A stretch of 64,000 nt of DNA, taken from NCBI GenBank assembly GCA_963812945.1, contig CAWEXD010000012.1, positions 62,001 through 126,000 of the forward strand. Direction: 5' to 3'. The notes under the pieces are model-generated. The model had not been told where the DNA came from, did not search any database, and was given only the letters and a program-made list of their open reading frames with translations. Source of the stretch: DASRDR01 sp963812945 [NCBI: uncultured Candidatus Rokubacteria bacterium] (GTDB taxonomy: Bacteria; Methylomirabilota; Methylomirabilia; Rokubacteriales). The first letter of the stretch is position 1. Each line of letters starts with the position of its first letter. The position numbers and the translations under genes were made by a program. Below are positions 39,925 to 49,047 of the stretch, piece by piece.

Positions 39925-40779
39925 TCATTTCGGAAACAGCAGCTGGATCTGGATCCGGAGCTGCCACTCGGCCGCGTTGTCCGGCCGCACCACGTTGTAG
40001 TAGGCGCTGGCCTGCATGTTGACCGGCAGCTTGCCGATCCGCACGATCTTGCCCACGCCGGCGCCGAGGGGCACGGTCCACCGGTTGTCGCTCTCCGCTT
40101 CCCAGTCGGCCGTGATGATCGGCGCCGTGACGACGTACCACGCGTCGGGCAGGTTGTAGTTCACGAACGGCTGGATCAGCATCTGGTTCACGTCCCGGCG
40201 ATCGCTGTCTCCGGCGAACGACCAGACGTTGTTGACGAGGGCGCCGAGCACCCAGTGCCCGTGCACCGTCAGCGCGACCGCCGTCGGCCCCGCGCCCCAC
40301 TTGCCCTGGCCCAGCGAGTCGTCGGTCGCCGTCGGAAACTGGAGGATCGGCCCCGCGCCCCAGATCAGCTTCCCCGGCTTCGCCGGCGAGAAGAACAGCG
40401 ACTGCTGGATGTCGCCGAGCCCGAACACGTCGCCGACCCCGGGCGCCAGCTCGGGCTGGTAGATCAGGGGCACGATCGTCCGCGAGATCAGGTTCCAGTT
40501 CTCGGTCAGCCGGAACGGGATGACGGGCTGGACGTTGAGGATGTACTGGACGTCGTCGTTCGGGCCCACGCCGAAGTTGACGTTGTTCTGGAACGGCACG
40601 GAGATCAGATCCGCCACCGGGTTCTGGGCCTTCTTCGCGAGCTCGGAGTCGCCCTGGGCCTCGGCGAGACCCGGGACGCATGCCACGAGCAAGAGAAGGG
40701 CGCCCCCGAGACGACGACTCTTCGCCAGACTCGACTGGCCTCGGTTCGCGGACTCACGCCGATCCCGGTCATCAGCCAT
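39925..40779 (-). CDS. Outer-membrane beta-barrel protein
   Basis: A leader with a hydrophobic core (LGGALLLLVACVPGLAEAQG) is followed by about 240 residues of alternating strands: NPVADLISVPFQNNVNFGVG, PVIPFRLTENWNLISRTIVP, GLGDIQQSLFFSPAKPGKLI and WYVVTAPIITADWEAESDNR, ending in QLLFPK. This is the family often labelled neuromodulator- or neuromedin-U-like or transporter, found in outer membranes. Specific cargo unknown. The start is set at the first ATG because no better ribosome site is seen. It lies between sulfatase and PRC-barrel genes. Confidence 0.75.
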   Translation of the reverse strand: MADDRDRRESANRGQSSLAKSRRLGGALLLLVACVPGLAEAQGDSELAKKAQNPVADLISVPFQNNVNFGVGPNDDVQYILNVQPVIPFRLTENWNLISRTIVPLIYQPELAPGVGDVFGLGDIQQSLFFSPAKPGKLIWGAGPILQFPTATDDSLGQGKWGAGPTAVALTVHGHWVLGALVNNVWSFAGDSDRRDVNQMLIQPFVNYNLPDAWYVVTAPIITADWEAESDNRWTVPLGAGVGKIVRIGKLPVNMQASAYYNVVRPDNAAEWQLRIQIQLLFPK

Positions 40780-40894
40780 GGCTAGAAGCGACCCCCATCA
40801 GTCCCCTGCCGCCAGTGGTTTCGATAGTGCCCCGCCCCGGTTCGGACCGGCGCAGGCGAGCGGCCGCCTGCGCCTCGTCCCCCCCCTCGAGCGG

Positions 40895-41305
40895 CTACTT
40901 CGCGTACTCGAACTTTGGCATCGCCTTGAGGGCGTCCTTGGTCGCACCGGCCAGCACGATCCGGCCCTTGTCCTCCCTGAGCTGCCCGACCGGCACCGCC
41001 ACGTCGTGCTTGCCCATGCCGAGGAACCCGCCGGCGCCGACGATCGCGTACGACACCGACTTGTCCGGCGTGATGATCAGGTCGTCGACGACGCCGATCT
41101 TCTCGTTCTTGTCGTTGTAGACAGCCTTGCCCAGGATCTTCTTCTTGGCGCTCCACCCGAGCGCGACGACCTTCAGCTCCTCGACGGTGATGCCCACCGT
41201 CGTCGACCCCGCAACCTGGGCGTCGGTCCGACCGCCCACGCTCACCGCGATCAGCCCGGCCAACGCCAGCGCGGTCATCCCGGCCCAACCCTTCGTGCTC
41301 TTCAT
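40895..41305 (-). CDS. Exported PRC-barrel domain protein
   Basis: The ATG at 41305 follows GGGAG. A signal peptide (MTALALAGLIAVSVGGRTDA) leads to a PRC-barrel: VVALGWSAKKKILGKAVYND, EKIGVVDDLIITPDKSVSYA and IVGAGGFLGMGKHDVAVPVG. PRC-barrels bind RNA, proteins or photosynthetic complexes. Exported ones in soil bacteria have unknown partners. It has 136 residues. Confidence 0.8.
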   Translation of the reverse strand: MKSTKGWAGMTALALAGLIAVSVGGRTDAQVAGSTTVGITVEELKVVALGWSAKKKILGKAVYNDKNEKIGVVDDLIITPDKSVSYAIVGAGGFLGMGKHDVAVPVGQLREDKGRIVLAGATKDALKAMPKFEYAK

Positions 41306-41377
41306 CGCAGTCTCCCTTCCACGTCGGTTGCCTTTACTTCGTGGCGCCCGAACCACGGACGCCTGCTCCTCGCCACC

Positions 41378-42409
41378 TCACTTCTGGTACGGGTAGATCA
41401 CCTTCCAGTCCCGCTTCATGTCCACCACCGTCCAGCCCTTCTGCGTCGCCTCGTCCAACGCCTTGTCGAGGCGCCCGATCGAGGACTGCCGGTCGTACGC
41501 CCACTCCCGCTCGCCGTCGGTGTGGCGGACCAGGCCCATGAACCGGAGCCCGTCGCCCGCCGCCGTCCACTGGAGCATCTGGTGGTCCCCGTCCGAATTG
41601 CCGAAGGCCAGGACCGGCCGGCGCCCGATGAACCGGTTGATCCCGACCGGCTTGCCCGCCTTGTCGTCGACCAGGTTGATCTTCGGCAGCTTCACCAGCA
41701 CCGGCTTGCCGTTCCGCATCTCGAGCTTCGTCTCGCCCACGCTCCCGACGACCTGCTCGGGCGGGATGCCGTAGACCTGCTCGGCGAACACGCGCATGAA
41801 CTCGATGCCGCCGCCCGACACGATGAAGGTCTTGAAGCCGTTCGCGCGCAGGTAGGCGAGGAGCTCCAGCATCGGCTGATAGACCAGGTCCGTGTAGGCG
41901 CGCTGAAGCTTGGGATGCTTGGCCTGCGCCACCCAATCCGCCACGGTCTGCGCAAACTCGTCGGTCGTCATCCCCGCGTGGGTGGCGGCGATGACTTCGA
42001 ACAGCCCCTTCTCCCCGGCGGCGGCCACCGCCTTCATGTCGTTCTCGAGGATGCCCTTGAAAGGCTGCCGGGTCTTCCACTCCGGGTTCTTCGGCGCCAA
42101 GGCCTTCACGCGGTCGAAGGCGAAGAGCCCCTGGAAGTACATCGGCTGCTCGCTCCAGAGCGTGCCGTCGTTGTCGAACACGGCGATCCGGGCCGCGGGC
42201 GGAACGTGCTGGGGGCCGGCCGCATCCGTCGCGGCCTGGACGAACTTCACGATGCTCTGCTTGGCGGGGCCGTCGTTCCACGACGGCAAGGGGTCCGTCT
42301 GGGCGCTCGCCGTGACGACGGTCGCGAGCAGCAACAGGATCGTCAGCCATGCCACGGTGGAGCCGGCCCGGGGCACGAGGAACGGCACTACGAAGGTCTT
42401 GGGGATCAT
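41378..42409 (-). CDS. Exported HAD-superfamily phosphatase
   Basis: A leader (MIPKTFVVPFLVPRAGS, then hydrophobic WLTILLLLATVVTASA) precedes a HAD fold. Motif I is IAVFDNDGTLWSEQP with the nucleophile aspartate, motif II is GFKTFIVSGGGIEFM, and motif IV is RPVLAFGNSDGDHQMLQW. A lysine (LVKLPKINLVDDKAGK) supplies motif III. This subgroup is phosphoserine-phosphatase-like and exported. The substrate is unknown. It is 72 bases upstream of the PRC gene on the same strand and 24 bases after the STAS gene. Confidence 0.85.
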   Translation of the reverse strand: MIPKTFVVPFLVPRAGSTVAWLTILLLLATVVTASAQTDPLPSWNDGPAKQSIVKFVQAATDAAGPQHVPPAARIAVFDNDGTLWSEQPMYFQGLFAFDRVKALAPKNPEWKTRQPFKGILENDMKAVAAAGEKGLFEVIAATHAGMTTDEFAQTVADWVAQAKHPKLQRAYTDLVYQPMLELLAYLRANGFKTFIVSGGGIEFMRVFAEQVYGIPPEQVVGSVGETKLEMRNGKPVLVKLPKINLVDDKAGKPVGINRFIGRRPVLAFGNSDGDHQMLQWTAAGDGLRFMGLVRHTDGEREWAYDRQSSIGRLDKALDEATQKGWTVVDMKRDWKVIYPYQK

Positions 42410-42433
42410 GCCGTCTTCTCCCTTTCTTCGACC

Positions 42434-42712
42434 TCAGGGCCGGGGGGAATCCTCGTCCGTCGCCGGCCGGCCGAGCACCAGCCGGACGTAGGGGGACGCG
42501 CCCACGAGCGTGGCGCCTCCAGCCTGGAGGGTCCGGAGCGCCACGGCCGCTCGGCCGTCGACGAACTGCACGCCGCCCAGGTCGACGGTCTTCGACCCGG
42601 ACAGCTCCTCATAGACCCGCAACAGCTCGGCGCTGTCGTCCCCCTCCATATGGCCGTCCACCCTCAGCCTGGAGATCTCGCCTTCCCGCACCACCGAGAT
42701 CCGGATCGTCAC
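42434..42712 (-). CDS. STAS-domain protein, 92 aa
   Basis: The protein from the GTG at 42712 reads VREGEISRLRVDGHMEGDDS, AELLRVYEELSGSKTVDLGG and VQFVDGRAAVALRTLQAGGA, the STAS fold of anti-sigma-factor antagonists. The usual phosphorylated serine after the aspartate is replaced by glycine-arginine (VDGRAA), so switching by phosphorylation is unlikely. The start is uncertain; an ATG at 42787 is in frame but has no ribosome site. It faces away from the sigma54 activator gene, sharing its upstream region. Confidence 0.65.
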   Translation of the reverse strand: MTIRISVVREGEISRLRVDGHMEGDDSAELLRVYEELSGSKTVDLGGVQFVDGRAAVALRTLQAGGATLVGASPYVRLVLGRPATDEDSPRP

Positions 42713-42725
42713 GGGGAGTTCACCA

Positions 42726-42741
42726 TGAAAGCGGCGTGCCA
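42726..42741 (-). promoter_or_regulatory. Possible sigma54 promoter upstream of the STAS gene
   Basis: On the minus strand TGGCACG-CCGC-TTTCA fits the -24 element perfectly and the -12 element with one mismatch (TTGCA expected). It lies between the STAS-HAD genes and the divergent sigma54 activator, a natural target of that activator. The transcript start would fall very close to the proposed GTG, which weakens the case. Confidence 0.3.
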
Positions 42742-42872
42742 GAGGTCTACAATGCGGCGGATCAGATAGTTGAAAACTCTTGCCCATCGAGTAGTTGCGT
42801 CGCGGCACCGCGCGAGCCGATCGCGGGGCGGGGTTGCTCGCCAGTCGAGATATCGACTAGAGTTGAGGCGCG

Positions 42873-45305
42873 ATGTCGATGTCGAGGCGAAATCTCGCCT
42901 CCCGGAGTCGCGGCTTTCGCGACGCGGGTGCAGCGGGAGAGATGTCCCAGAGGGTGGCAGCCACAGCCCCGGGCATCTTCCGGGTCGTCGCCCCCGGAAC
43001 CCCCCCGATCGCTCTGCCAGGGGGGACCGCGGGCCGCCTGGCCGCCAAGGTCCTGCTCGTGGGCGTCATCTGCCACTTCAGCACCCAGATCGGGTTCGCT
43101 CACAAGATCCCGCCTCACGACATCTCGCCCCTCTGGCCCACGACCGCGATCCTGTTCAGCGTCCTGGTGGCGTCCCCCGTCCGGCACTGGTGGGCCTACA
43201 CGCTGGCCGCCTACTTCAGCTCCGTCGTCACCGACATCCGGGAGGGCCTCTCGGCCCCGGCCGGCTTGTTCATCCTGGCCGGGATCCTGGAGATCGTGGT
43301 CGCCGCCGTCGGGGTGCGCCGCTTCGCCGACGGGGTCCGCGCGTTCACCAGTCTGCGAAACCTGGTGGCGTACGTCCTGATCGCAGTGGTCCTCGCCCCG
43401 TGCGTCTCCGCCTTCGTGGCGGCTCTCGCCGGGCTGGGCGAGGGCTACTGGTTCTACTGGCGCGTGTGGCTTCTGTCCGAGGGCCTCGCGTTCCTGATGC
43501 TGGCCCCGGCGATCCTGGCCTGGATCGCGACGGCGAAGGACCGGCTCGGTTCCGGGAGGATTTCCCGCGAGCGCTGGATCGAAGCCGCACTCGTCGGTGG
43601 CGGGCTGGTCACGATCGGCGTGGTCGTCTTCGAGGCCACCGTCGTCGAGAGCCGAGTTCCCGCGCTCGTGTACCTGCCTCTGCCGTTTCTTCTCTGGGCG
43701 GCGGTCCGGTTCCGCCCCGCTGGCGTCCACACGTGTCTTTTGGTCGTGGCGTCTCTGTCGATCTCCGGGGCGGTCCACGGGCGCGGCCCGTTCGCCGTCA
43801 GCGCTCAGGTCGACAACGTCCTCGCGCTCCAGCTGTTCCTGGTCACGATGTCCGTCCCGCTGATGGTCCTGGCCACGCTCATGCACGAACGGCGCGAGAG
43901 GGCCAGCCTGCTGAGCGAGAGCGAGGCGCGCTTCCGCTCGATGGCCGACGGCGCGCCGGTGCTGATCTGGATGTCGGGCGCCGACAGGCTCTGCACCTTC
44001 TTCAACAAGGGCTGGCTCGACTTCAGGGGTCGAAGCATGAAGGAGGAGCTGGGCGAGGGATGGTCGACAGGCGTCCATGCGGACGATCGCGAGACCCGCC
44101 GTCGTGCCTACGCCGACGCCTTCGACGGACGGCGGGAGTTCACCGTGGAGTACCGCCTCCGGCGGCATGACGGCGAGTACCGCCGGATCCTGGACCGGGG
44201 CGTGCCCCGCCTCGGGCCCGACGGGGCTCTCCAGGGATACGTCGGGTGCGCCGACGACGTCACCGAGCTCCGGCGCGCGACGGCCGAGATCCGGGACCTC
44301 AAGGATCGACTGGAGCTGGAGAACGCGTATCTCCGGCACGAGATCACGGTCACTCATGCGCACGAGGGGATCGTCGGGGAGAGCCCCGCGATCAAGCACG
44401 TCCTGAGCCAGGTCGAGCAGGTCGCCGGGACCGATGCGACGGTCCTCATCCTCGGGGAGACCGGGGTGGGCAAGGAGCTGGTCGCCCGTGCGATTCATCG
44501 GCACAGCACGCGGCAGAGCCGCGCGCTGGTGAAGGTGAACTGCGCGGCCCTTCCCGCGACCCTGATCGAGAGCGAGCTGTTCGGACGGGAGAAGGGGGCC
44601 TACACGGGGGCCCTGACCCGCCAGGCGGGACGCTTCGAGGTCGCCGATCGGTCGACGATCTTTCTGGACGAGATCGGGGAGCTGCCCCTGGAGCTGCAGG
44701 CGAAGCTGCTCCGTGTCATCCAGGAGGGCGAGTTCGAGCGCCTCGGCTCCACGGCGACGCGCAAGGTGGACGTGCGCGTCATCGCCGCCTCGAATCGCGA
44801 CCTCGGCGCCGCGGTCCGGGAGGGGACCTTCCGGGCGGACCTCTACTACCGGCTTCGCGTGTTCCCCATCGAGGTGCCGCCGCTCAGACTGCGGAGAGAC
44901 GACATCCCGCTGCTGGTCTGGTTCTTCCTCGGTGAGCTGGGCCCCGCGCTCGGGAAGAGGGTCGAGCGCGTCCCCCCGTCAGTCATGAATCACCTGGTCG
45001 CGTACGACTGGCCCGGAAACATCCGGGAGCTGAGAAACGTCCTGGAGCGGGCCGTGATCATCTCCCGGGGCCCCGTTCTCTCCCTGGACGAGTCCTTCGA
45101 GGCGAGCGGGAGCCCAGCCGGCGCGGCGGTCGAAACGCGCGAGATCGGCACGCTCGAGCAGGTGGAGCGGGACCACATCGTGCGCGTCCTGGCAGAGTGC
45201 GCGTGGCGCGTCCGGGGGCCGGGCAACGCCGCCGAACGACTGGGTCTCAACGCGAGCACGCTCTACTCGCGGATGAAGAAGCTCAAGATCCAGCGCACCA
45301 GATAG
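42873..45305 (+). CDS. Membrane-bound MASE1-PAS-sigma54 activator with Fis-type HTH
   Basis: Residues about 55-340 hold eight to ten membrane helices of the MASE1 sensor type (LLVGVICHFSTQIGFAHKIP; ISPLWPTTAILFSVLVASPV). A PAS domain follows at about 348-465 (LICTFFNKGWLDF-like DRLCTFFNKGWLDFRGRS). The AAA+ domain is at about 500-735 with Walker A GETGVGKELVAR, the sigma54-contact loop in the variant GAYTGA, and Walker B STIFLDEIGELPL. The C-terminal HTH is NAAERLGLNASTLYSRMKKL. It would sense a membrane signal and activate sigma54 promoters directly, without a kinase-receiver pair. At 810 residues the joining of MASE1 to a sigma54 activator is less common than MASE1 with kinase or GGDEF domains. 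Confidence 0.88.
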   Translation: MSMSRRNLASRSRGFRDAGAAGEMSQRVAATAPGIFRVVAPGTPPIALPGGTAGRLAAKVLLVGVICHFSTQIGFAHKIPPHDISPLWPTTAILFSVLVASPVRHWWAYTLAAYFSSVVTDIREGLSAPAGLFILAGILEIVVAAVGVRRFADGVRAFTSLRNLVAYVLIAVVLAPCVSAFVAALAGLGEGYWFYWRVWLLSEGLAFLMLAPAILAWIATAKDRLGSGRISRERWIEAALVGGGLVTIGVVVFEATVVESRVPALVYLPLPFLLWAAVRFRPAGVHTCLLVVASLSISGAVHGRGPFAVSAQVDNVLALQLFLVTMSVPLMVLATLMHERRERASLLSESEARFRSMADGAPVLIWMSGADRLCTFFNKGWLDFRGRSMKEELGEGWSTGVHADDRETRRRAYADAFDGRREFTVEYRLRRHDGEYRRILDRGVPRLGPDGALQGYVGCADDVTELRRATAEIRDLKDRLELENAYLRHEITVTHAHEGIVGESPAIKHVLSQVEQVAGTDATVLILGETGVGKELVARAIHRHSTRQSRALVKVNCAALPATLIESELFGREKGAYTGALTRQAGRFEVADRSTIFLDEIGELPLELQAKLLRVIQEGEFERLGSTATRKVDVRVIAASNRDLGAAVREGTFRADLYYRLRVFPIEVPPLRLRRDDIPLLVWFFLGELGPALGKRVERVPPSVMNHLVAYDWPGNIRELRNVLERAVIISRGPVLSLDESFEASGSPAGAAVETREIGTLEQVERDHIVRVLAECAWRVRGPGNAAERLGLNASTLYSRMKKLKIQRTR

Positions 45306-45532
45306 GCTTGGGCGGCACGCGGCCGAACTGGGCTAGCTTCCCAAGCGGCCGGGATGATGGACGCCTCAGCTCCGCTGCGCGCTGCACACCCAGGCTTGGC
45401 CTTCGGCTGAGCGTACGTCCACGCGACCGAGGAAGGACCGGTGGGAGAGCGTGCCGCGACGGAGCGGCCGGAGCGATCAGAGGGTGCTTCCGGCCCCGAT
45501 TGACGATCTCGCGGTCGGTCCCGGGGCGTTCC

Positions 45533-46717
45533 TCACGCCCGGCCGTTGAGCACGAAGCGCCCGACGTCGGTCGCGGTCACGTCGTGCGCGCCCGCCGTCC
45601 CCATCCGCCGCAGCCAGCGGTAGTGCGATGCGATCCCGGCGCGGAACGACGCGAACGCCGTGTACCGCACGCCGAACTCCCGGCACGTCTCTTCCACGAG
45701 TCTCGAGAGCGCCGGATAGTTCACGTGGCTGATCCGCGGGAACAGATGGTGCTCGATCTGAAAGTTCAGCCCGCCGACGAGCCACGTGGTGACGCGGCTG
45801 TCCCGCGCGAAGTTCGCGCTCGTCTCCGCCTGATGGATGGCCCACGCGTGCTCGATGCGACCCGTGTCGGCGTCGGGTAGCGGGAACGCCGCCTCCTCCA
45901 CGCAGTGCGCCACCTGGAAGACCAGGCTCAGCAGGATCCCCGCCACGACCCCGACCACCGCGTAGCAGGCGAGCACGGCGCCGACCGAGTGGAGCTGCAG
46001 CGGGATCCCGAAGGCGAGCGTGAAGAAGACGACCTTGCCCCCCACGAGGACCACGAGGTCCCAGCCCCTCGGGCGCGGGAACGGCCGGCCGCCCATCTGC
46101 CCCTCGATGAGCTTGCGGAAGTCCCCGATGAGCTGCCACTTGATGACCAGGAACCCGTAGAACACCCAGAGATAGAGGTGCTGCCATCGGTGGAAGGCGC
46201 GCCGCGGCTGGTGCGGGCTCAAGCGGGCGAGCATGCCGAGATCGATGTCCGTGTCGTGGCCGGCGATGTTGACGTGGGTATGGTGGAAGACGCCGTGCTT
46301 CCAGCGCCACAAGTAGGTGCTCCCGCCCAGGAGCTCCAGCGTCATCGCCGTGAGCGCGTTGACCCATCGGGACCTCGAATAGGCCTGATGGCCGCCATCG
46401 TGCTGGATGTTGCACCCGATCCCGGCCGTGAAGAGGCCGAGGAGGACGGCGAGCAGCGACGCCTGCCACCACGTCTCTGCCACAAACACGAGCAAGAGAT
46501 AGGAGCCGGCGAAGCCGGCCAGGAGGATCGCGGCCTTCAGGTACTGCTGCCAGCAGTCGCGCGACGGCCGGCCGGTGGCGCGGAAGTGCGCGTCGACCCG
46601 TTCCCGGAGCGCCAGGTGGAAGGCCGTGTCGCGACGGAAGGCGAGCCCCCTGCCCCCTGCCGCGGAGTGACGAGGGCCGCCAGCCGGCACCGTATCGGCC
46701 GCCGACACACGCGTCAT
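45533..46717 (-). CDS. Membrane fatty-acid desaturase
   Basis: Three histidine boxes are present: HDGGH in GIGCNIQHDGGHQAYS, HHTHVN in WKHGVFHHTHVNIAGHDTDI, and QIEHHLFPRISHVNYPALSR, the last with glutamine in place of the first histidine as in acyl-lipid front-end desaturases. Hydrophobic helices lie between them. No cytochrome b5 domain is fused. The ATG at 46717 gives 394 residues. The enzyme introduces a double bond into membrane acyl chains using oxygen and an external electron donor. No partner gene is adjacent. Confidence 0.9.
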   Translation of the reverse strand: MTRVSAADTVPAGGPRHSAAGGRGLAFRRDTAFHLALRERVDAHFRATGRPSRDCWQQYLKAAILLAGFAGSYLLLVFVAETWWQASLLAVLLGLFTAGIGCNIQHDGGHQAYSRSRWVNALTAMTLELLGGSTYLWRWKHGVFHHTHVNIAGHDTDIDLGMLARLSPHQPRRAFHRWQHLYLWVFYGFLVIKWQLIGDFRKLIEGQMGGRPFPRPRGWDLVVLVGGKVVFFTLAFGIPLQLHSVGAVLACYAVVGVVAGILLSLVFQVAHCVEEAAFPLPDADTGRIEHAWAIHQAETSANFARDSRVTTWLVGGLNFQIEHHLFPRISHVNYPALSRLVEETCREFGVRYTAFASFRAGIASHYRWLRRMGTAGAHDVTATDVGRFVLNGRA

Positions 46718-47039
46718 GCGAGACACCGATGGCGTCCGGTGACCTCGTTCAGGACACACCGCGTGGACGCCATGGGGCGCCTCCTTCGGTCCCCGACGAG
46801 GTCGGGGGCATCGACTCATCCGCATGCCGCACACGCCCCGTAGATGCGGACGACCCGACGGAGGCGAGGCCAGTCTCTCTCGGAGAGGGAAACCTGGCTG
46901 GAAGGCCTGGCGCGCCGGCGGACAGCACGGCACTGCGGTGTCCCGTCACCGCGCGGAGGGAGTATAGCAGACCATCCCCCGATGCGCGGCTGATTTGCGG
47001 GGGGCTGGTTGCCGGGACGCGGGCGGCCGGCAGGCCTCG
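46718..47039. other. Intergenic stretch with no supported gene
   Basis: About 320 bases between the stop of the MscS-type gene and the start of the desaturase gene, both on the minus strand. No gene or structured RNA is seen. Confidence 0.45.
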
Positions 47040-48722
47040 CTAGGGCGCTTCCTTTCGGGCGGGTCCCGCGGGGCCGTCCTTGGGCGGGGCCGCGGGCGCC
47101 GCGAACCATCGCGACTTCGGCACGACGATCGGGCGCTCGGGCTGGGACTCGAACGCCGGCGACATGATCTGCACCCCGAACTCGTTGAACCCGTCCTGGA
47201 TCTGCTTGTGGAGCTCCGATCGCACCCGGGCGAGCTCGGCGGGCATCTCGAGGTGGCCGCGCAGCTCGTACTCCACGAAGAAGTCGGACAGCGCCCGCTG
47301 CAGCACGTAGGGCGCCGGCTGCTTGCGGATCCCGGCCGTGCGCTCGGCGGCCAGCTGAAGAATGGCGTGCACCTGGCGCCAGGGCGCGTCGTACCCGATC
47401 GTCACCGAGGTCGACACGACGGGCCCGTTCTCGCCGCCCAGCCGCGAGTAGTTGGTCACCGTCGTCGCCACCAGCACGGCGTTCGGGATGGTGATCTCCT
47501 CGCCCTTCGAGACGAGCTTCGTCGACAGGAGCCTCACCTCCTTCACTCCCCCGAAGTGGTCGCCGATCCGGACGATCTCGCCGGGCCGCAAGGCGCGGGA
47601 GTAGACCACGACGAGGCCGCTCATCACCTGGTTCACGAGGCCGGACGAGCCCAGCGAGATCATCAGGCCCAGGAACACGCCGATGGCTCTGAAGGCATCG
47701 GTGCTCGCTCCGGGAATGTACGGGAAGGCGGCCGTGAGGGCGAAGAGCCAGAGCAGGACGATCGCGATCTGCCGGGTCGCCCTCGCCGTGTCGGACTGCA
47801 GCCCGCGCAGCTTGACTGCATCCTTCTCCACGGCCAGGAAGAACACGTCGACGATCCGGGTAACGAAGCGGGCGGCGAGGAAAATGACCACGACCGCGAA
47901 TAGCCCCGGGATCGCCCGCAACGCGCCCGTCCCGAGCTCCTGCAGGAGGCCGAGGAAATCCGCCCGGAGCTCCGCGGCCCAGGGTCGGGTGTAGGGAAAC
48001 TGCTGCAGGCTGAAGGCCAGCCAGAGGTACGCGGCCACCACCGCCAGGCCCCAGGCCACGACCCGCACCAGCCCCCGCTCCAGCGCGTCCAGGGGCCGGC
48101 GGAGGTCCACGCCGAGCATCGAGATCGCCCGCCGGCTCGTGGCCTCGGCGAGGCGGAGGAGCGCGCGATCGGCGGCCCGCCAGATCGCCCACAGAACGAG
48201 CGCGAGCACGGCGGCCGCGCCGAGCCCCAGCCCGATGCCCCGCGTTATGACGCCGGGACGGCGCTGCTCGGCCCGGGCTTCGATCACGGCGCGCAGCTGG
48301 GTGAGTGCGCCCTGGCTCACCTCGGCCAGGGTCTCGCCCGCCGTCGGATCGACATCCTCGTCGAGGATCCCGAACAGGACTTGCTCGCGGGCCGTGACCA
48401 GAACGCCTCGGAGATCGCCCATCGCCGTCGCTGTCGCGGTGACCTCGTCGGGGCGCACGTCGTCGGGCAGCGCGTCGAAGCGCCGGGCGACGGCGGCGGC
48501 GCGCTCCGCGGGAGGGATCCGGTTGACCGGGGCCCGGAACACGACGATCGGCCGGTTCCAGATCTTGAGCGTCACCGGGGCGATGGGCGTCTCGCTCGTG
48601 CCCGCCTGACCCGCGCGCGCGGGCTCCGCGACCTCGGCCCAGGACCACGGCGCCGTCACCGACAGGCCGAGCGCGATCAGGACGGACAGGAGGGACCGCA
48701 CACGATCCGGCGCTTCGCGCAT
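47040..48722 (-). CDS. MscS-family mechanosensitive channel, large form
   Basis: 560 residues. The ATG at 48722 follows GGGGAG by 6-7 bases and starts a signal peptide (LLSVLIALGLSVTAPWSWAE). A periplasmic domain of about 130 residues precedes several membrane helices (GLGLGAAAVLALVLWAIWRA; GLAVVAAYLWLAFSLQQFPY). The MscS core is GVFLGLMISLGSSGLVNQVM followed by SGLVVVYSRALRPGEIVRIG and the beta domain (SKGEEITIPNAVLVATTVTN). It would release solutes under osmotic down-shock. The conserved pore helix and beta domain make the family certain. Confidence 0.92.
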   Translation of the reverse strand: MREAPDRVRSLLSVLIALGLSVTAPWSWAEVAEPARAGQAGTSETPIAPVTLKIWNRPIVVFRAPVNRIPPAERAAAVARRFDALPDDVRPDEVTATATAMGDLRGVLVTAREQVLFGILDEDVDPTAGETLAEVSQGALTQLRAVIEARAEQRRPGVITRGIGLGLGAAAVLALVLWAIWRAADRALLRLAEATSRRAISMLGVDLRRPLDALERGLVRVVAWGLAVVAAYLWLAFSLQQFPYTRPWAAELRADFLGLLQELGTGALRAIPGLFAVVVIFLAARFVTRIVDVFFLAVEKDAVKLRGLQSDTARATRQIAIVLLWLFALTAAFPYIPGASTDAFRAIGVFLGLMISLGSSGLVNQVMSGLVVVYSRALRPGEIVRIGDHFGGVKEVRLLSTKLVSKGEEITIPNAVLVATTVTNYSRLGGENGPVVSTSVTIGYDAPWRQVHAILQLAAERTAGIRKQPAPYVLQRALSDFFVEYELRGHLEMPAELARVRSELHKQIQDGFNEFGVQIMSPAFESQPERPIVVPKSRWFAAPAAPPKDGPAGPARKEAP

Positions 48723-49047
48723 TGGCGCTCCCCTCGAGGCTGACAGTGGTGCCCCCGCCCATGGCACGCCACGGGCTCGAAGCCGCACGAGACATCCCCG
48801 CGATCCCGGCCGCGACTGCTGCCCGACGATAGCGCACCCGGCGACCAGGTGCCAGGACCCGCGTGAACCGTGCGGGCGACGGCTGTCCGTTGCCGTCCCT
48901 CCGGAGCCTGAGCCGCGCCGGGGCCCGGCGGGCAGTCGACGGCACGCCGCGTCCCGCTGGCCCTCTCGGGCGGGCTCGGGGTATCGTCGGCGTGAGCCCC
49001 CGAGTCCCGGGGCGAGGAGTCCGGCAGAGAAAGGACGAGGCGCCGTC
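48723..49047. other. Divergent intergenic region
   Basis: About 325 GC-rich bases between the channel gene (minus) and the crotonase gene (plus). Promoters for both must be here but none matches a consensus well enough to mark. Confidence 0.45.
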
